Source of the DNA: Acinetobacter sp. TGL-Y2
GTDB taxonomy: Bacteria > Pseudomonadota > Gammaproteobacteria > Pseudomonadales > Moraxellaceae
Direction of reading: 5' to 3'
NCBI RefSeq assembly: GCF_001612555.1
Contig: NZ_CP015110.1
Span: forward strand, 2,976,001 to 3,040,000
Length of the DNA stretch: 64,000 nt
The notes beneath the pieces are model-generated. The model was not told the origin of the DNA and did no database searches. It saw nothing but the letters and a program-made list of their open reading frames with translations. A program made the position numbers and the translations under genes. Position 1 is the stretch's first letter. Each line of letters begins with the position of its first letter. This document shows positions 55,404-64,000 of the stretch, piece after piece.

Positions 55404-55734
55404 CCGCCTATATGTTAAAATTTGACGTGCTAAATTTCGACTGATTTTTTATATCTAAATGAACATGGCTCAAGTCGATAACAGGATTTTAGCTTGAGTT
55501 TCATACTTCATATATACGGCTTAAAACTAAATCATGTTCAGCTGTATATATTAGGTGAAAGCGAACAAATATTATTTTCCTAAAACACCTCACAAAAACT
55601 TAACACTGCTAATTTTTTTTATTTCTGTATATTATTCATATCAATTGCATGATCTACACTGTAAAAAATTAAAGAATCTGTCATCATGCAAGTTCAACCA
55701 GATTTACTATTATTTGTGTTCAGGAGTGACTCGA
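55404..55734. other. Gene-free upstream region of ubiE
   Basis: 331 bases, AT-rich. A long-looking frame from 55555 fuses with ubiE but has no coding character before the ubiE ATG and is treated as leader. A short inverted repeat (CTCAAG / CTTGAG near 55471-55500) is visible. No clear promoter assigned. Confidence 0.5.
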
Positions 55735-56679
55735 ATGTCTAATGAAAACCAACAGCCAACTGCTCAAACTGAGCTGGCCAATAATACAGACACAGTCAGT
55801 CCTTTTTTAACCGAGCCATTACCCACAGGTACTGCACAAGGTCAGCAGCAATCATTACAACAAAAACTGACCGATACCCCAGTGACAGGTTCAGTCCCAA
55901 AATACAATTTGCCACGTGGTGCAAATACCGGCAATGTCGGTGAGACCACCCATTTTGGTTTCCAAACGGTAAATAGTGAAGAAAAAGCACAAAAAGTGGC
56001 TGAAGTATTTCATTCTGTTGCCAGTAAATACGACATCATGAATGACATCATGTCATTTGGTATTCATCGTTTATGGAAACGCTTTGCGATTAATATGTCA
56101 GGCGTACGCCGTGGTCAGCATGTGCTGGATATTGCAGGCGGTACAGGTGATCTTGCCAAAGTATTTAGCCGTGAAGTCGGTCCCACAGGTCATGTGGTTC
56201 TGTCTGATATTAACGAATCGATGCTCAATGTCGGTCGTGATCGTTTACTCGATGCGGGCTGTAGCAATGTCGATTTCGTCTTGGCCAATGCTGAAACTTT
56301 AGAGCCATTTGCAGACAACAGTTTCGATCTTTTAACTATCTCTTTTGGTTTACGTAATGTGACCGATAAAGATGCAGCATTGGCTTCGATGTACCGCGTC
56401 CTTAAGCCAGGTGGTCGTTTATTGATTTTAGAATTTTCTAAACCTGTGTTTGAGCCATTTTCTAAGCTTTACGATTTGTATTCGTTTACTGCCCTTCCAA
56501 TCATGGGTAAAATCATTGCCAATGACGCAGAAAGTTATAAATATTTGGCGGAATCCATTCGTATGCATCCAGACCAACGTACCCTAAAAGGCATGATGGA
56601 AAATGTAGGCTTCCAAAACTGTGATTATCACAACTTAACCGCAGGTATTGTGGCGGTTCACCGTGGCTTTAAACTCTAA
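55735..56679 (+). CDS. ubiE: Ubiquinone/menaquinone biosynthesis C-methyltransferase UbiE
   Basis: 314 residues; a SAM-dependent C-methyltransferase in ubiquinone synthesis. The conserved core begins TTHFGFQTV at residue 71 and continues with [19 protein letters not shown], motif [14 protein letters not shown], and FGLRNVTDK. The first 70 residues are Gln/Thr/Asn/Pro-rich and have no counterpart in E. coli UbiE (251 residues). The ATG at 55735 is supported by caggagtgactcga. First gene of ubiE-ubiJ-ubiB. Confidence 0.96.
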   Translation: MSNENQQPTAQTELANNTDTVSPFLTEPLPTGTAQGQQQSLQQKLTDTPVTGSVPKYNLPRGANTGNVGETTHFGFQTVNSEEKAQKVAEVFHSVASKYDIMNDIMSFGIHRLWKRFAINMSGVRRGQHVLDIAGGTGDLAKVFSREVGPTGHVVLSDINESMLNVGRDRLLDAGCSNVDFVLANAETLEPFADNSFDLLTISFGLRNVTDKDAALASMYRVLKPGGRLLILEFSKPVFEPFSKLYDLYSFTALPIMGKIIANDAESYKYLAESIRMHPDQRTLKGMMENVGFQNCDYHNLTAGIVAVHRGFKL

Positions 56680-56700
56680 GTTTAAGCAATAGGGTTCATT

Positions 56701-57357
56701 ATGTGGTCGATTCTTGCACTGGGTGCAGCTGAACGTTTGATTCATCAATGTATCAATTTGGATGCGATTAGTCGCATTCAGCTCAATGCGCTTCAGGGCA
56801 AAATACTGCGGGTGGTGATTGATTCACCACAGCTGTCTGTCGATGTATTTTTTGATACTGAAAAAGTGCGTTTAGAACCCACTGTCACGGGTCAAAGTAT
56901 CAAGCCATCTATTTTTGAACAGCGTCCTTTTGATGAAATCAAAACCATCACTGAGGCGACTGCCACCTTACACGTTGAAAATGTGGTAGCACTGCTTAAG
57001 CTTTTATTGGCAGAGGATGTGGGCAATATTCCACTACAAGGGGATTACCATCTGTTGCAAAATATCCAGCGGATTATTCAACAGGCTGAGCCAGATCTTG
57101 CCGCTAAACTCAGTGACTGGATTGGTCCAAACCTCGCCAGTCAAGTGGGTAAAATTCAAGCCGTACCCAAACATCTATTTCGCTCTTTCGACAGTCAATT
57201 GTTTGTGGTCGAAGACTTTTTAAAAGAAGACAGCGGTCTGTTTGCGCCGCGCTGGCAAATGGATGACCTAAATCAAGACACGCGTCAGTTGACCCAAAAT
57301 ATTGACCGTTTAGACGCCAAAATTCAGCAGCTTCAATCTCAATTTAATTCCCATTAA
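56701..57357 (+). CDS. ubiJ: Ubiquinone biosynthesis accessory factor UbiJ
   Basis: 218 residues. An N-terminal SCP2-like lipid-binding domain (VVIDSPQLSVDVFFDTEKVRLEP reading beyond it) and a C-terminal coiled coil (DTRQLTQNIDRLDAKIQQLQ). UbiJ binds the hydrophobic ubiquinone intermediates and, with UbiK, helps organise the soluble Ubi complex. Sequence alone would be ambiguous, but its place between ubiE and ubiB is diagnostic. It starts 21 bases after ubiE. Confidence 0.9.
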   Translation: MWSILALGAAERLIHQCINLDAISRIQLNALQGKILRVVIDSPQLSVDVFFDTEKVRLEPTVTGQSIKPSIFEQRPFDEIKTITEATATLHVENVVALLKLLLAEDVGNIPLQGDYHLLQNIQRIIQQAEPDLAAKLSDWIGPNLASQVGKIQAVPKHLFRSFDSQLFVVEDFLKEDSGLFAPRWQMDDLNQDTRQLTQNIDRLDAKIQQLQSQFNSH

Positions 57358-57377
57358 AATATTAGGTAAGTGCATTT

Positions 57378-58997
57378 ATGATTCCGCATATTAGACGTTT
57401 AATCGAACTTTGGCGCATTGCCGCGCACTATAGACTCGACACGTTGGTTGCTGCGGAAGATATACCTGCAAAAGCCCGTCCCTTACTGAAACTGATTCAC
57501 ATGCACCCTGCTGCATGGTCAAGTCGAGAGCGAAAAAACCCACTGAAGCTCAAAGAAGCTTTAGAAGAAATGGGGCCGCTGGCGATTAAATTGGGACAAC
57601 TGCTGTCTACACGTCGTGATTTGATTCCACCTGAACTGTTGCAACAATTGGTTTTACTTCAAGATCGAGTCAAACCCTTTGACAATGATGTCGCGAAAAT
57701 GCGTATTCAGGAATCACTCAAAGCCGACGTCAATACATTATTTGCACGCTTTGATACGCAGCCGCTTGCCGCAGCATCCATTGCACAAGTACATACTGCC
57801 GCACTGCATGATGGTCGTGAAGTGGTTGTCAAAGTGACGCGCCCGAATATTCGTGTGCAGATTATCCAAGATTTTGAAATCTTAGAATGGCTTGGGGCTT
57901 TTCTTGAAAAACGCCTAGAAGCTGCACGCGCACTGCATCTCTCTGAGATTATTCAAAACTATCGTCAAATTATTTTAAATGAATTGGATTTGACTTTAGA
58001 AGCTGAAAATACCCGTCGTATGCGTCATTACTTTACTGGCTCAAGCATGATGTATGTGCCTGAAGTATATATGGACAGTAAAGACGTGATGGTGGCTGAG
58101 CGGATTACCGGTGTTCCAATTTCAGATATTGCAACCTTTGATCGCTTGGGCATGGATCGTCAGGATTTGGCTGAAAAAGGCTTAACCATTTTCTTCACCC
58201 AAGTCTTTCGCGATAACTTTTTCCATGCAGACATGCATCCCGGAAATGTCTTCGTAGAAACGATTCATCCCGCCAATCCGCGTTTTATCGCTCTGGACTG
58301 CGCGATTATGGGTGAGCTGTCCAAACACGACCAAATGACCATTGCGCGTATGCTTTTGGCGGTCATGAACAGCGACTTCATGCAACTGATTTTGATTGTG
58401 CATCAAGCCGGTTGGATTCCACCGGGCACCGATCAAGATGCATTGGCGCGAGAAATGCGTCGCACTGTTGGCCCCATGGTGTCTAAACCCATGCATGAGC
58501 TTGATTTCGCGGGAATCTTGCTGCAAGTCATGGATATTGCACGCCGTTTCCATTTAGAAATTCCACCGCAATTGATGCTGTTACTGAAAACCTTAGTCCA
58601 TGTTGAAGGCTTAGGTACAGATCTTTATCCAGAACTTGATATTTGGAAGCTTGCGAAACCGATCTTGAGTGACTGGATCAAAGCGCAAATGAATCCACAA
58701 AAAAATATCAAAGAATTGGGACAGAAAATTCCTGATTTATTGCTGGGTGCACAGGATTTACCCACGCTTTTCATTGACAGCTTAAATGGCTTAAAAAATC
58801 AATCCGCATGGCATGCTAAGCAATTAAATGAACTTCAAAGCATGCGCTTGCAAATGGAACATCAGCAAAAACGCAGTTGGATTTTTGGAAGTTTGATTGC
58901 GATTTTATTGTCGATTGCAATGATTGCGCCGTGGTATATTTCTGTGATTCTTATTGTTTTGGCCAGTTTGATTGCGATTTGGCGTGTGGCGAAGTGA
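57378..58997 (+). CDS. ubiB: Ubiquinone biosynthesis regulatory ATPase/kinase UbiB
   Basis: 539 residues. ABC1 family motifs: KLGQ (71-74), Ala-rich loop AAAS (131-134), HADMHPGN (283-290) and the DFG position reading DCA (307-309), a frequent UbiB variant. Two C-terminal membrane segments (about 497-535) anchor it. UbiB is needed for aerobic ubiquinone synthesis, probably extracting intermediates from the membrane by ATP hydrolysis. Last gene of ubiE-ubiJ-ubiB, with a terminator about 55 bases on. The stand-alone gene at 6625 is a paralogue without the anchor. Confidence 0.96.
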   Translation: MIPHIRRLIELWRIAAHYRLDTLVAAEDIPAKARPLLKLIHMHPAAWSSRERKNPLKLKEALEEMGPLAIKLGQLLSTRRDLIPPELLQQLVLLQDRVKPFDNDVAKMRIQESLKADVNTLFARFDTQPLAAASIAQVHTAALHDGREVVVKVTRPNIRVQIIQDFEILEWLGAFLEKRLEAARALHLSEIIQNYRQIILNELDLTLEAENTRRMRHYFTGSSMMYVPEVYMDSKDVMVAERITGVPISDIATFDRLGMDRQDLAEKGLTIFFTQVFRDNFFHADMHPGNVFVETIHPANPRFIALDCAIMGELSKHDQMTIARMLLAVMNSDFMQLILIVHQAGWIPPGTDQDALAREMRRTVGPMVSKPMHELDFAGILLQVMDIARRFHLEIPPQLMLLLKTLVHVEGLGTDLYPELDIWKLAKPILSDWIKAQMNPQKNIKELGQKIPDLLLGAQDLPTLFIDSLNGLKNQSAWHAKQLNELQSMRLQMEHQQKRSWIFGSLIAILLSIAMIAPWYISVILIVLASLIAIWRVAK

Positions 58998-59052
58998 TTT
59001 AAATATCTCACTTGAGTCTATCGCTCTAAATGCCCCTACCGAATGCCTGTAT

Positions 59053-59082
59053 AAAAAAGCCCCTGACACATCAGGGTCTTTT
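59053..59082 (+). terminator. Terminator after the ubi operon
   Basis: Stem CCCTGA / TCAGGG (59061-59066 and 59071-59076) with loop CACA, preceded by A and followed by T runs. Confidence 0.8.
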
Positions 59083-59160
59083 TTATTGAAATCAATACCT
59101 CTATCGCCTTCAGTGCTTTTTTATTAAATTGATGCCGAAGAATAAAGATCCTTGAAAATA

Positions 59161-60435
59161 ATGAAAAATATACATGTGGCGATTATTGGTTCAGGCACTG
59201 CGGGATTGGCCTCAGCTATTGTATTGGCGCAGCAAGGTCTACAGGTCACCATTTTTGAGAAAGTCCCAGCGCTTGTGCCAGTCGGTGCAGGACTATTATT
59301 ACAACCTTCAGGTTTAGCCGTTTTTGAACATCTTGGGATTTTAGATCACGCACTCGAACTGGGCGCCAAGGTCACCGGTTTAGAAGGTCGTCTGCCCAAT
59401 CAAAAACTGTTGGTAAATAGCCAGTACCAACAAGCCCACCCTGATTTTTATGGTATTGGTATTCATCGTGCAAGTTTATGTCATATCTTGGAAAGTAAAG
59501 CTCGCAGCTATCCAGACTTGATCCATTGGTGTATGGATGCAGACATTACACGCTATGAAGAAAATCAAAATGAAGTGCGTGTTGAAGGCTTGGTGGCAAA
59601 GCAAAACTATAGTGAACGATTTGATGCCATGTTGATTGCCAATGGCGCGCGCAGTGAACTCAGACCCAAAGCATGGGTTAATATTGATCAGGCTTATCCT
59701 TGGGGGGCAAAGTGGACCATTGTTCCTGAATGTCTAGATTTAGACCCAGAAATTCTGCACCAGTTTCATGATCGCGCTCAAATCATGCTCGGGATTTTAC
59801 CCACAGGGGCCACACCTGAGCAGCCTGATAAACGCCTCTCCAGTGTATTTTGGAGTATGCCCACACCTCTGCTTCCGCATTTTTTAAGACGAACTGAAGA
59901 CCGTGAGGCTTGGTTAAATCAAATTGATCAGCGCTGGCCCGAAGCATCTACATGGCTCAACACGGTCATGAATGCCCCCCAGCAAGATCAGCAATGGTTA
60001 GCAGCGCATTATCGTGATGTGGTGATGTCAAAATTTGGACAAGGCCGTGTCGGGGTGATTGGAGATGCAGCCCATGCAATGAGCCCGCAATTGGGTCAAG
60101 GCGCCAACATGGCATTACTGGATGCTTGGGCTTTGGGCCAAGCGGTTCAGGTCGCTCGTGATGGGAGGACTCTAAATTGGTCAACACTTTGGCAGAACTA
60201 CCATCAGCACCGACAGTCCTCGACCCAATTTTATCAATTTCTAAGCCGATTGCTGACGCCGCTGTATCAGTCCGATCACTGGTGGGCAGGCGGTTTAAGA
60301 GATTTAAGCTTCGCATGGATGTATCAAATCCCCTATTTTCGTAAAGAAATGGCGATTACGATTTCAGGTTTAAAATCTGGGATGTTCTCTCAAATGAATT
60401 ATGCCGATATCGCTCAGCGCAAAGATAATAATTGA
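59161..60435 (+). CDS. FAD-dependent monooxygenase (UbiH/PHBH fold)
   Basis: 424 residues. The FAD-binding motif HVAIIGSGTAGLASAIVLAQ is at the start, and GVIGDAAHAMSPQLGQGANM carries the second FAD motif. It has the class A flavoprotein hydroxylase layout. Substrate unknown. UbiH-type enzymes hydroxylate ubiquinone intermediates, but this protein is closer in style to aromatic ring hydroxylases (VGAGLLLQPSGLAVFEHLG), so its position after ubiB is not proof of a ubiquinone role. I chose the ATG at 59161; a TTG at 59152 is in frame. Confidence 0.85.
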   Translation: MKNIHVAIIGSGTAGLASAIVLAQQGLQVTIFEKVPALVPVGAGLLLQPSGLAVFEHLGILDHALELGAKVTGLEGRLPNQKLLVNSQYQQAHPDFYGIGIHRASLCHILESKARSYPDLIHWCMDADITRYEENQNEVRVEGLVAKQNYSERFDAMLIANGARSELRPKAWVNIDQAYPWGAKWTIVPECLDLDPEILHQFHDRAQIMLGILPTGATPEQPDKRLSSVFWSMPTPLLPHFLRRTEDREAWLNQIDQRWPEASTWLNTVMNAPQQDQQWLAAHYRDVVMSKFGQGRVGVIGDAAHAMSPQLGQGANMALLDAWALGQAVQVARDGRTLNWSTLWQNYHQHRQSSTQFYQFLSRLLTPLYQSDHWWAGGLRDLSFAWMYQIPYFRKEMAITISGLKSGMFSQMNYADIAQRKDNN

Positions 60436-60615
60436 AATGCGCTAAATGGGTGTGTTTGAAATGCCACTTTTGATATCTCCTTTTCAATTACTGTTTTAAA
60501 ATAGCACCATGTAAAAAGCATGAAATTTTTCCTCAAAACCAATCAAATCGCTTAAACTAAAACGCTATAACAATTTTATAGCCCTCTTTTAACTCTCTAT
60601 TTTGGTGAAACTCTC

Positions 60616-61398
60616 ATGAACAATGTGCAATGGCTCGATGAAGTAAAATTTAACGAACAAGGACTGATTCCTGCTATTGCTCAACATCACCATACCGGTC
60701 GTATTCTGATGGTTGCATGGATGAACCGTGAAGCCTTGAGCATGACCGCTGAGAAAAACCAAGCGGTATATTTTTCTCGTTCACGTCAAAAATTATGGCA
60801 TAAAGGCGAAGAGTCAGGTCACTTTCAAACCGTGCATGAAATTCGTTTAGACTGTGATGCCGATGTGATTGTGCTGCAAATTGAACAACACGGCGGTATT
60901 GCCTGCCATACGGGTCGTGAGTCATGTTTTTACAGAAAGCTCACGCCAAACGGTTGGGAAATTGTGGATGCACAGCTGAAAGATCCGAATACCATTTATG
61001 GTGATAAATCGGCGAATGCCCATACCCAAGCCATGAATGCATCTACCGCCCAAGCTGAGCAAGTCGATGTGCTGAGTTACTTAGGGCAAATGATGACGGA
61101 ACGTAAAGCTGCAGATCCAGATTCATCATATGTGGCTAAGCTTTACCATAAAGGTCTCAACAAAATTTTAGAGAAAATGGGTGAAGAAAGCTTTGAAACG
61201 GTCATCGCAGCCAAAGAGTTTCAAGCACAAGCCAGTGAAGACAATAAGAATGACTTGATCTATGAAGTTGCAGATGTTTGGTTTCATACCATAGTCATGC
61301 TTGGATATTTCGATCTAGATATTCAACTGGTGTTAAACGAATTGGCTCGTCGTCAAGGTTTATCAGGTTTGGTGGAAAAAGCCAATCGTAGTCACTAA
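60616..61398 (+). CDS. hisIE: Bifunctional phosphoribosyl-AMP cyclohydrolase / phosphoribosyl-ATP pyrophosphatase
   Basis: 260 residues; the second and third steps of histidine synthesis. The N-terminal HisI domain ([37 protein letters not shown] and CHTGRESCF supply metal ligands) is fused to a C-terminal HisE domain ([33 protein letters not shown]). The linker (about 130-150) is longer than in compact HisIE proteins. Not next to other his genes. A strong terminator follows. Confidence 0.96.
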   Translation: MNNVQWLDEVKFNEQGLIPAIAQHHHTGRILMVAWMNREALSMTAEKNQAVYFSRSRQKLWHKGEESGHFQTVHEIRLDCDADVIVLQIEQHGGIACHTGRESCFYRKLTPNGWEIVDAQLKDPNTIYGDKSANAHTQAMNASTAQAEQVDVLSYLGQMMTERKAADPDSSYVAKLYHKGLNKILEKMGEESFETVIAAKEFQAQASEDNKNDLIYEVADVWFHTIVMLGYFDLDIQLVLNELARRQGLSGLVEKANRSH

Positions 61399-61416
61399 GT
61401 ATTGAAAGTTCATTCT

Positions 61417-61446
61417 AAAAGCCATGCCATTGCATGGCTTTTTTAT
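61417..61446 (+). terminator. Terminator after hisIE
   Basis: Stem AAGCCATGC / GCATGGCTT (61419-61427 and 61432-61440) with loop CATT, followed by T. Confidence 0.85.
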
Positions 61447-61500
61447 CTGATCAATAGCTGATTTTTCATTACCTCATCTGGCTTGATCCAATCTGTCATA

Positions 61501-61530
61501 TCTTGTCGTACGTTGTCGTATCTTGTGCTG
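61501..61530. repeat. Short 10-bp imperfect tandem repeat
   Basis: Three adjacent units tcttgtcgta, cgttgtcgta, tcttgtgctg upstream of the helicase gene. Function unknown. Confidence 0.5.
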
Positions 61531-61617
61531 TCCTGCAAATTGATCTGCCTAATCTGATGACTTTCTTGCTATACTCATCGCTCAATTTTAATTCATTTTT
61601 GAAGACTCGATACCACT

Positions 61618-63111
61618 GTGCCAGATATTTTAAAAGCGACATTAGAACAGCAATTTGCGATTGAGCAAGCACACAAAGGTGAGTCTTTTAAGGTGATTGC
61701 CTATGCAGGTACAGGTAAAACCACCACTTTAAAATTGATCAGTGATTCGATGCAGCATCGCCGTGGCATGTATTTGGCGTTTAACAAAGCGATTGCCACT
61801 GAAGCGCAAAATAAATTTCATGGCAATGTCGACTGTCGTACTTTTCACTCCTTGGCTTTTCGAAGCGTTCCACGTGGAGTGACCGATAAACTGCGTTTAC
61901 CCCGACTAAGCCCCAGTTTTATTGCCAAAGAATATCGCTTAGAGCCCATTACATTACGCCGTTTAATGGGCGGTCGCTATGAAAAATATGCCCTTTTACC
62001 GAGTCGTTTGGCCAGTCTTGTTGCTAACGCCGTCAGCTATTTCTGCTCCACAAGCTCGCAGTACCCAGCACCACGGCATATTCAAGCACCAAGCTGGTTG
62101 CATGCAGATGATATCGAATCCTTGCAAAAGCATTTATACCCTGCGGTTGAACGGCGCTGGCTGGAGTCCATTGATCAGAACCATCAAGCAGGCATTGGAC
62201 ATGATATTTATTTAAAACTGTGGGCATTGTCTGATCCCTTTATCCCTGCTGACTATGTGTTGTTTGACGAAGCACAAGATGCTGACCCTCTCATGCTCGG
62301 CATTTTACTTAAGCAGCGCAGCACTCAAGTGATTTATGTCGGGGATGCCCATCAACAAATTTATGCATGGCGCGGTGCGGTGAATGCCATGCAGCAAATG
62401 CCACTGCCTGAATCTCGCTTAACCACCTCTTTTCGTTTTGGCGATGCAATCGCAGATGTGGCGAATCGACTGTTGGGTGCGCTCAATGAAACTGTCCCCC
62501 TGATTGGCAACCCAGATGTCAGATCATCTGTGGTCAATAAACCACACACCAAAATGCGAGACGCCATTTTGTGTCGTACCAATGCGCGTGCGATGGAATT
62601 ATTACTGGCGGGTTTGGTTCAAGGTGACAAAGTGAGCTTACAAGCCGATCATGTCAAACTAAACCGTTTTGTCGATGCTGCAAGCCTACTGAAACAGGGC
62701 AAACGCGTGGTCGATGTACCCGAACTGGCTTGGTTTAATTCATGGCACGATGTTCATGAATACTGTGAGACCAATGACGGCAGTGACATTAAACCGCTGG
62801 TCAAATTGGTCGATGACCATGGGACAGATCCACTGAAAAAAGCTTTGGCTAAAATCACTCCGATTGAACATGCAGACTATGTGATTTCAACGGCGCATAA
62901 AGCCAAAGGTTTAGAATGGAATCGAGTACATATTGAAGATGATTACCAATTTAAGATAAATGGTTTAGAACATAAAATTAGTGATGAAGAGTTACGGTTA
63001 CTCTATGTCGCCTGTACTCGTGCTAAACTCAGCTTAAACATTCACCATATTTATGATTTGGTGCAACAGCTCAAACTAAAAACAAATACTCAAAACAAAG
63101 CAACAGCATGA
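61618..63111 (+). CDS. UvrD-like superfamily 1 helicase
   Basis: 497 residues, compact for a UvrD family member. Walker A YAGTGKTTTLK (near 29), Walker B LFDEAQDADPLM, motif III VGDAHQQIYAWRGAVNAM, TSFRFGDAIADVANRL, motif V STAHKAKGLEW and motif VI LLYVACTRAK. The start is GTG at 61618. The protein lacks the large 1B/2B insertions of UvrD and Rep. It is followed after 27 bases by an AAA ATPase gene, so a two-gene module is likely. GajB of the Gabija defence system is a UvrD-like protein of similar length, but the gene order here is opposite, so the match is only suggestive. Confidence 0.85.
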   Translation: MPDILKATLEQQFAIEQAHKGESFKVIAYAGTGKTTTLKLISDSMQHRRGMYLAFNKAIATEAQNKFHGNVDCRTFHSLAFRSVPRGVTDKLRLPRLSPSFIAKEYRLEPITLRRLMGGRYEKYALLPSRLASLVANAVSYFCSTSSQYPAPRHIQAPSWLHADDIESLQKHLYPAVERRWLESIDQNHQAGIGHDIYLKLWALSDPFIPADYVLFDEAQDADPLMLGILLKQRSTQVIYVGDAHQQIYAWRGAVNAMQQMPLPESRLTTSFRFGDAIADVANRLLGALNETVPLIGNPDVRSSVVNKPHTKMRDAILCRTNARAMELLLAGLVQGDKVSLQADHVKLNRFVDAASLLKQGKRVVDVPELAWFNSWHDVHEYCETNDGSDIKPLVKLVDDHGTDPLKKALAKITPIEHADYVISTAHKAKGLEWNRVHIEDDYQFKINGLEHKISDEELRLLYVACTRAKLSLNIHHIYDLVQQLKLKTNTQNKATA

Positions 63112-63138
63112 ATCCTAAAGATAAGTTGCAGGTGAAAT

Positions 63139-64000
63139 ATGAAAATCCATTCGATCAAGTTACGCCATTGTTCTCATTTTTCTGACTTAAATATCGAGTT
63201 CAAATATTCAAATAAGCCAATTACTCTCATTTTAGGTAATCAATCTTCAGGTAAAACCGCGATTATCAAAAATATTTATCAAGCACTAACTTGGTTTCCA
63301 GCACGACTTAAAGATGCTCGTACTGCGGGTGTGGTCATGCTTGATTCAGATATTACCCAAAATCGTGTGCAGTCTAGAATTCAAATGAATATTCAGATTC
63401 CAGATGAGATTGGCAGTTTGTCCGAGAGCTTTTCTTCACAAGATAAAGACGTTTCCACTTGCTCATGGATTTTATATAAGACCTTAAATGCGCAAGGTTT
63501 GGGGCATAGCAAAGTTGATACCCAGCAACTTGAACAACTGACAGATTTATACAATAAAGCGATTCTACAAGACCCCTTGCAAGGCTTACCGCTGATTGCG
63601 TATTACCCTTCGGATCGTTTCGTCAATGAAATGAATCTGATCAGTAAAAATAATCCTGCCGTTTTTCAGCATCATTCTGCTTATGAGCTTGCGCCACTGC
63701 CCTACACCACTTTTGCTCGTTTTTTTGAATGGTTTCGTGAAATCAATGATATTGAAAATGCACAAATGGCACAGCTTTTTCAAAAAATCTTGCAGACCAC
63801 CCAAGGCAAAGACAGTACCGCCTTTGATGATGAAACCGTTAATTTGAACCAAAAACTGTTTCAAGCCCATGCACAAATGCATGCACCGAGCATGGTGGCG
63901 TTAAAAACAGCATTGAACACAGTTTTTCCAGATTTAACCGATCTTTATCTCGAGTACTTACCCAAGCTTCAACTGATGGTAAATTATCAAGGACAACTGA
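63139..64000 (+). CDS. AAA family ATPase, 3' end outside the window
   Basis: 287 codons are present without a stop. It starts with ATG at 63139, preceded by aggtgaaat, and the N-terminus MKIHSIKLRHCSHFSDLNIE is typical of SMC/RecF/OLD-like ATPases. Walker A is GNQSSGKT (33-40). Near residue 155 is AYYPSDR, then FARFFEWFREINDIENAQ, segments seen in ATPases of bacterial toxin, retron and OLD-like defence systems. The signature motif, Walker B and any nuclease domain lie past the window end, so the type cannot be settled. Confidence 0.75.
   Translation, partial: MKIHSIKLRHCSHFSDLNIEFKYSNKPITLILGNQSSGKTAIIKNIYQALTWFPARLKDARTAGVVMLDSDITQNRVQSRIQMNIQIPDEIGSLSESFSSQDKDVSTCSWILYKTLNAQGLGHSKVDTQQLEQLTDLYNKAILQDPLQGLPLIAYYPSDRFVNEMNLISKNNPAVFQHHSAYELAPLPYTTFARFFEWFREINDIENAQMAQLFQKILQTTQGKDSTAFDDETVNLNQKLFQAHAQMHAPSMVALKTALNTVFPDLTDLYLEYLPKLQLMVNYQGQL

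Noticed and set aside
55555..55734. Extra 60 codons in front of ubiE
   Set aside because: AT-rich, with no resemblance to the family, and the ATG at 55735 has a good ribosome binding site.
63108..63185. Short frame starting with an ATGA overlap at the helicase stop
   Set aside because: It has only 25 codons and is in a different frame from the ATPase, which has its own well-placed ATG at 63139.
61618..64000. Firm call of a Gabija defence system
   Set aside because: Gene order is reversed relative to Gabija and the nuclease end of the ATPase is outside the window; kept only as a finding to check.

Overview
This window looks like the chromosome of an Acinetobacter (Moraxellaceae, Gammaproteobacteria), probably an environmental lineage; the species cannot be fixed from sequence alone. 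The evidence is moderately AT-rich DNA, a recC-recB-recD order, type II secretion genes gspF and gspG standing alone beside priA, a two-domain polyphosphate:AMP phosphotransferase of the kind first described in A. johnsonii, and a UbiE with a long N-terminal extension. Most genes are ordinary core genes. I see no rRNA, tRNA, insertion sequence or CRISPR array.

Layout. 0-6.4 kb: the last three genes of a branched-chain-amino-acid-type ABC importer (permease, binding protein, ATPase), facing two SfnB/DszC-like flavin monooxygenase genes; together they suggest scavenging of an organic sulfur compound. 6.6-14.4 kb: a stand-alone ABC1/UbiB-like kinase, type B ribosomal protein L31 under a Zur-like operator, the CrcB fluoride channel, a HopJ-family protein, a GFA-fold protein, a flavoprotein, a divergent TrmB-like methyltransferase, YacG, two sister mini membrane proteins, a metallo-hydrolase and ferrochelatase. 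14.5-19 kb: a DUF4062 protein, glutamate racemase, a DUF1285 protein and ETF-ubiquinone oxidoreductase.

19-23.4 kb is the main accessory locus: a type VI secretion VgrG spike, a zincin-like metallopeptidase as likely effector, and a small lipoprotein as likely immunity protein, in one tight minus-strand operon. Base composition drops sharply inside the 3' end of vgrG and stays very AT-rich through the cargo genes, so the VgrG tail and its cargo look like a swapped cassette.

23.5-42.4 kb: tusA, corC-lnt, a small membrane protein, gspF-gspG, priA, a Kef-like K+/H+ antiporter, hslO, cbpA-cbpM, a YdcH-like protein, a DUF2147 protein, a CorA-like transporter, rpsO-pnp, and a beta-lactamase-fold serine hydrolase. 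42.5-52.3 kb: a structured, gene-free stretch that may encode a small RNA, then recC-recB-recD with an unusual 12-bp repeat array resembling DnaA boxes at the recB/recD junction. 52.4-61.4 kb: a small membrane-associated protein, pap, a conserved unknown, the ubiquinone operon ubiE-ubiJ-ubiB, an FAD monooxygenase and hisIE. 61.6-64 kb: a UvrD-like helicase followed by an AAA ATPase that runs off the end; this pair could be a defence or repair module.
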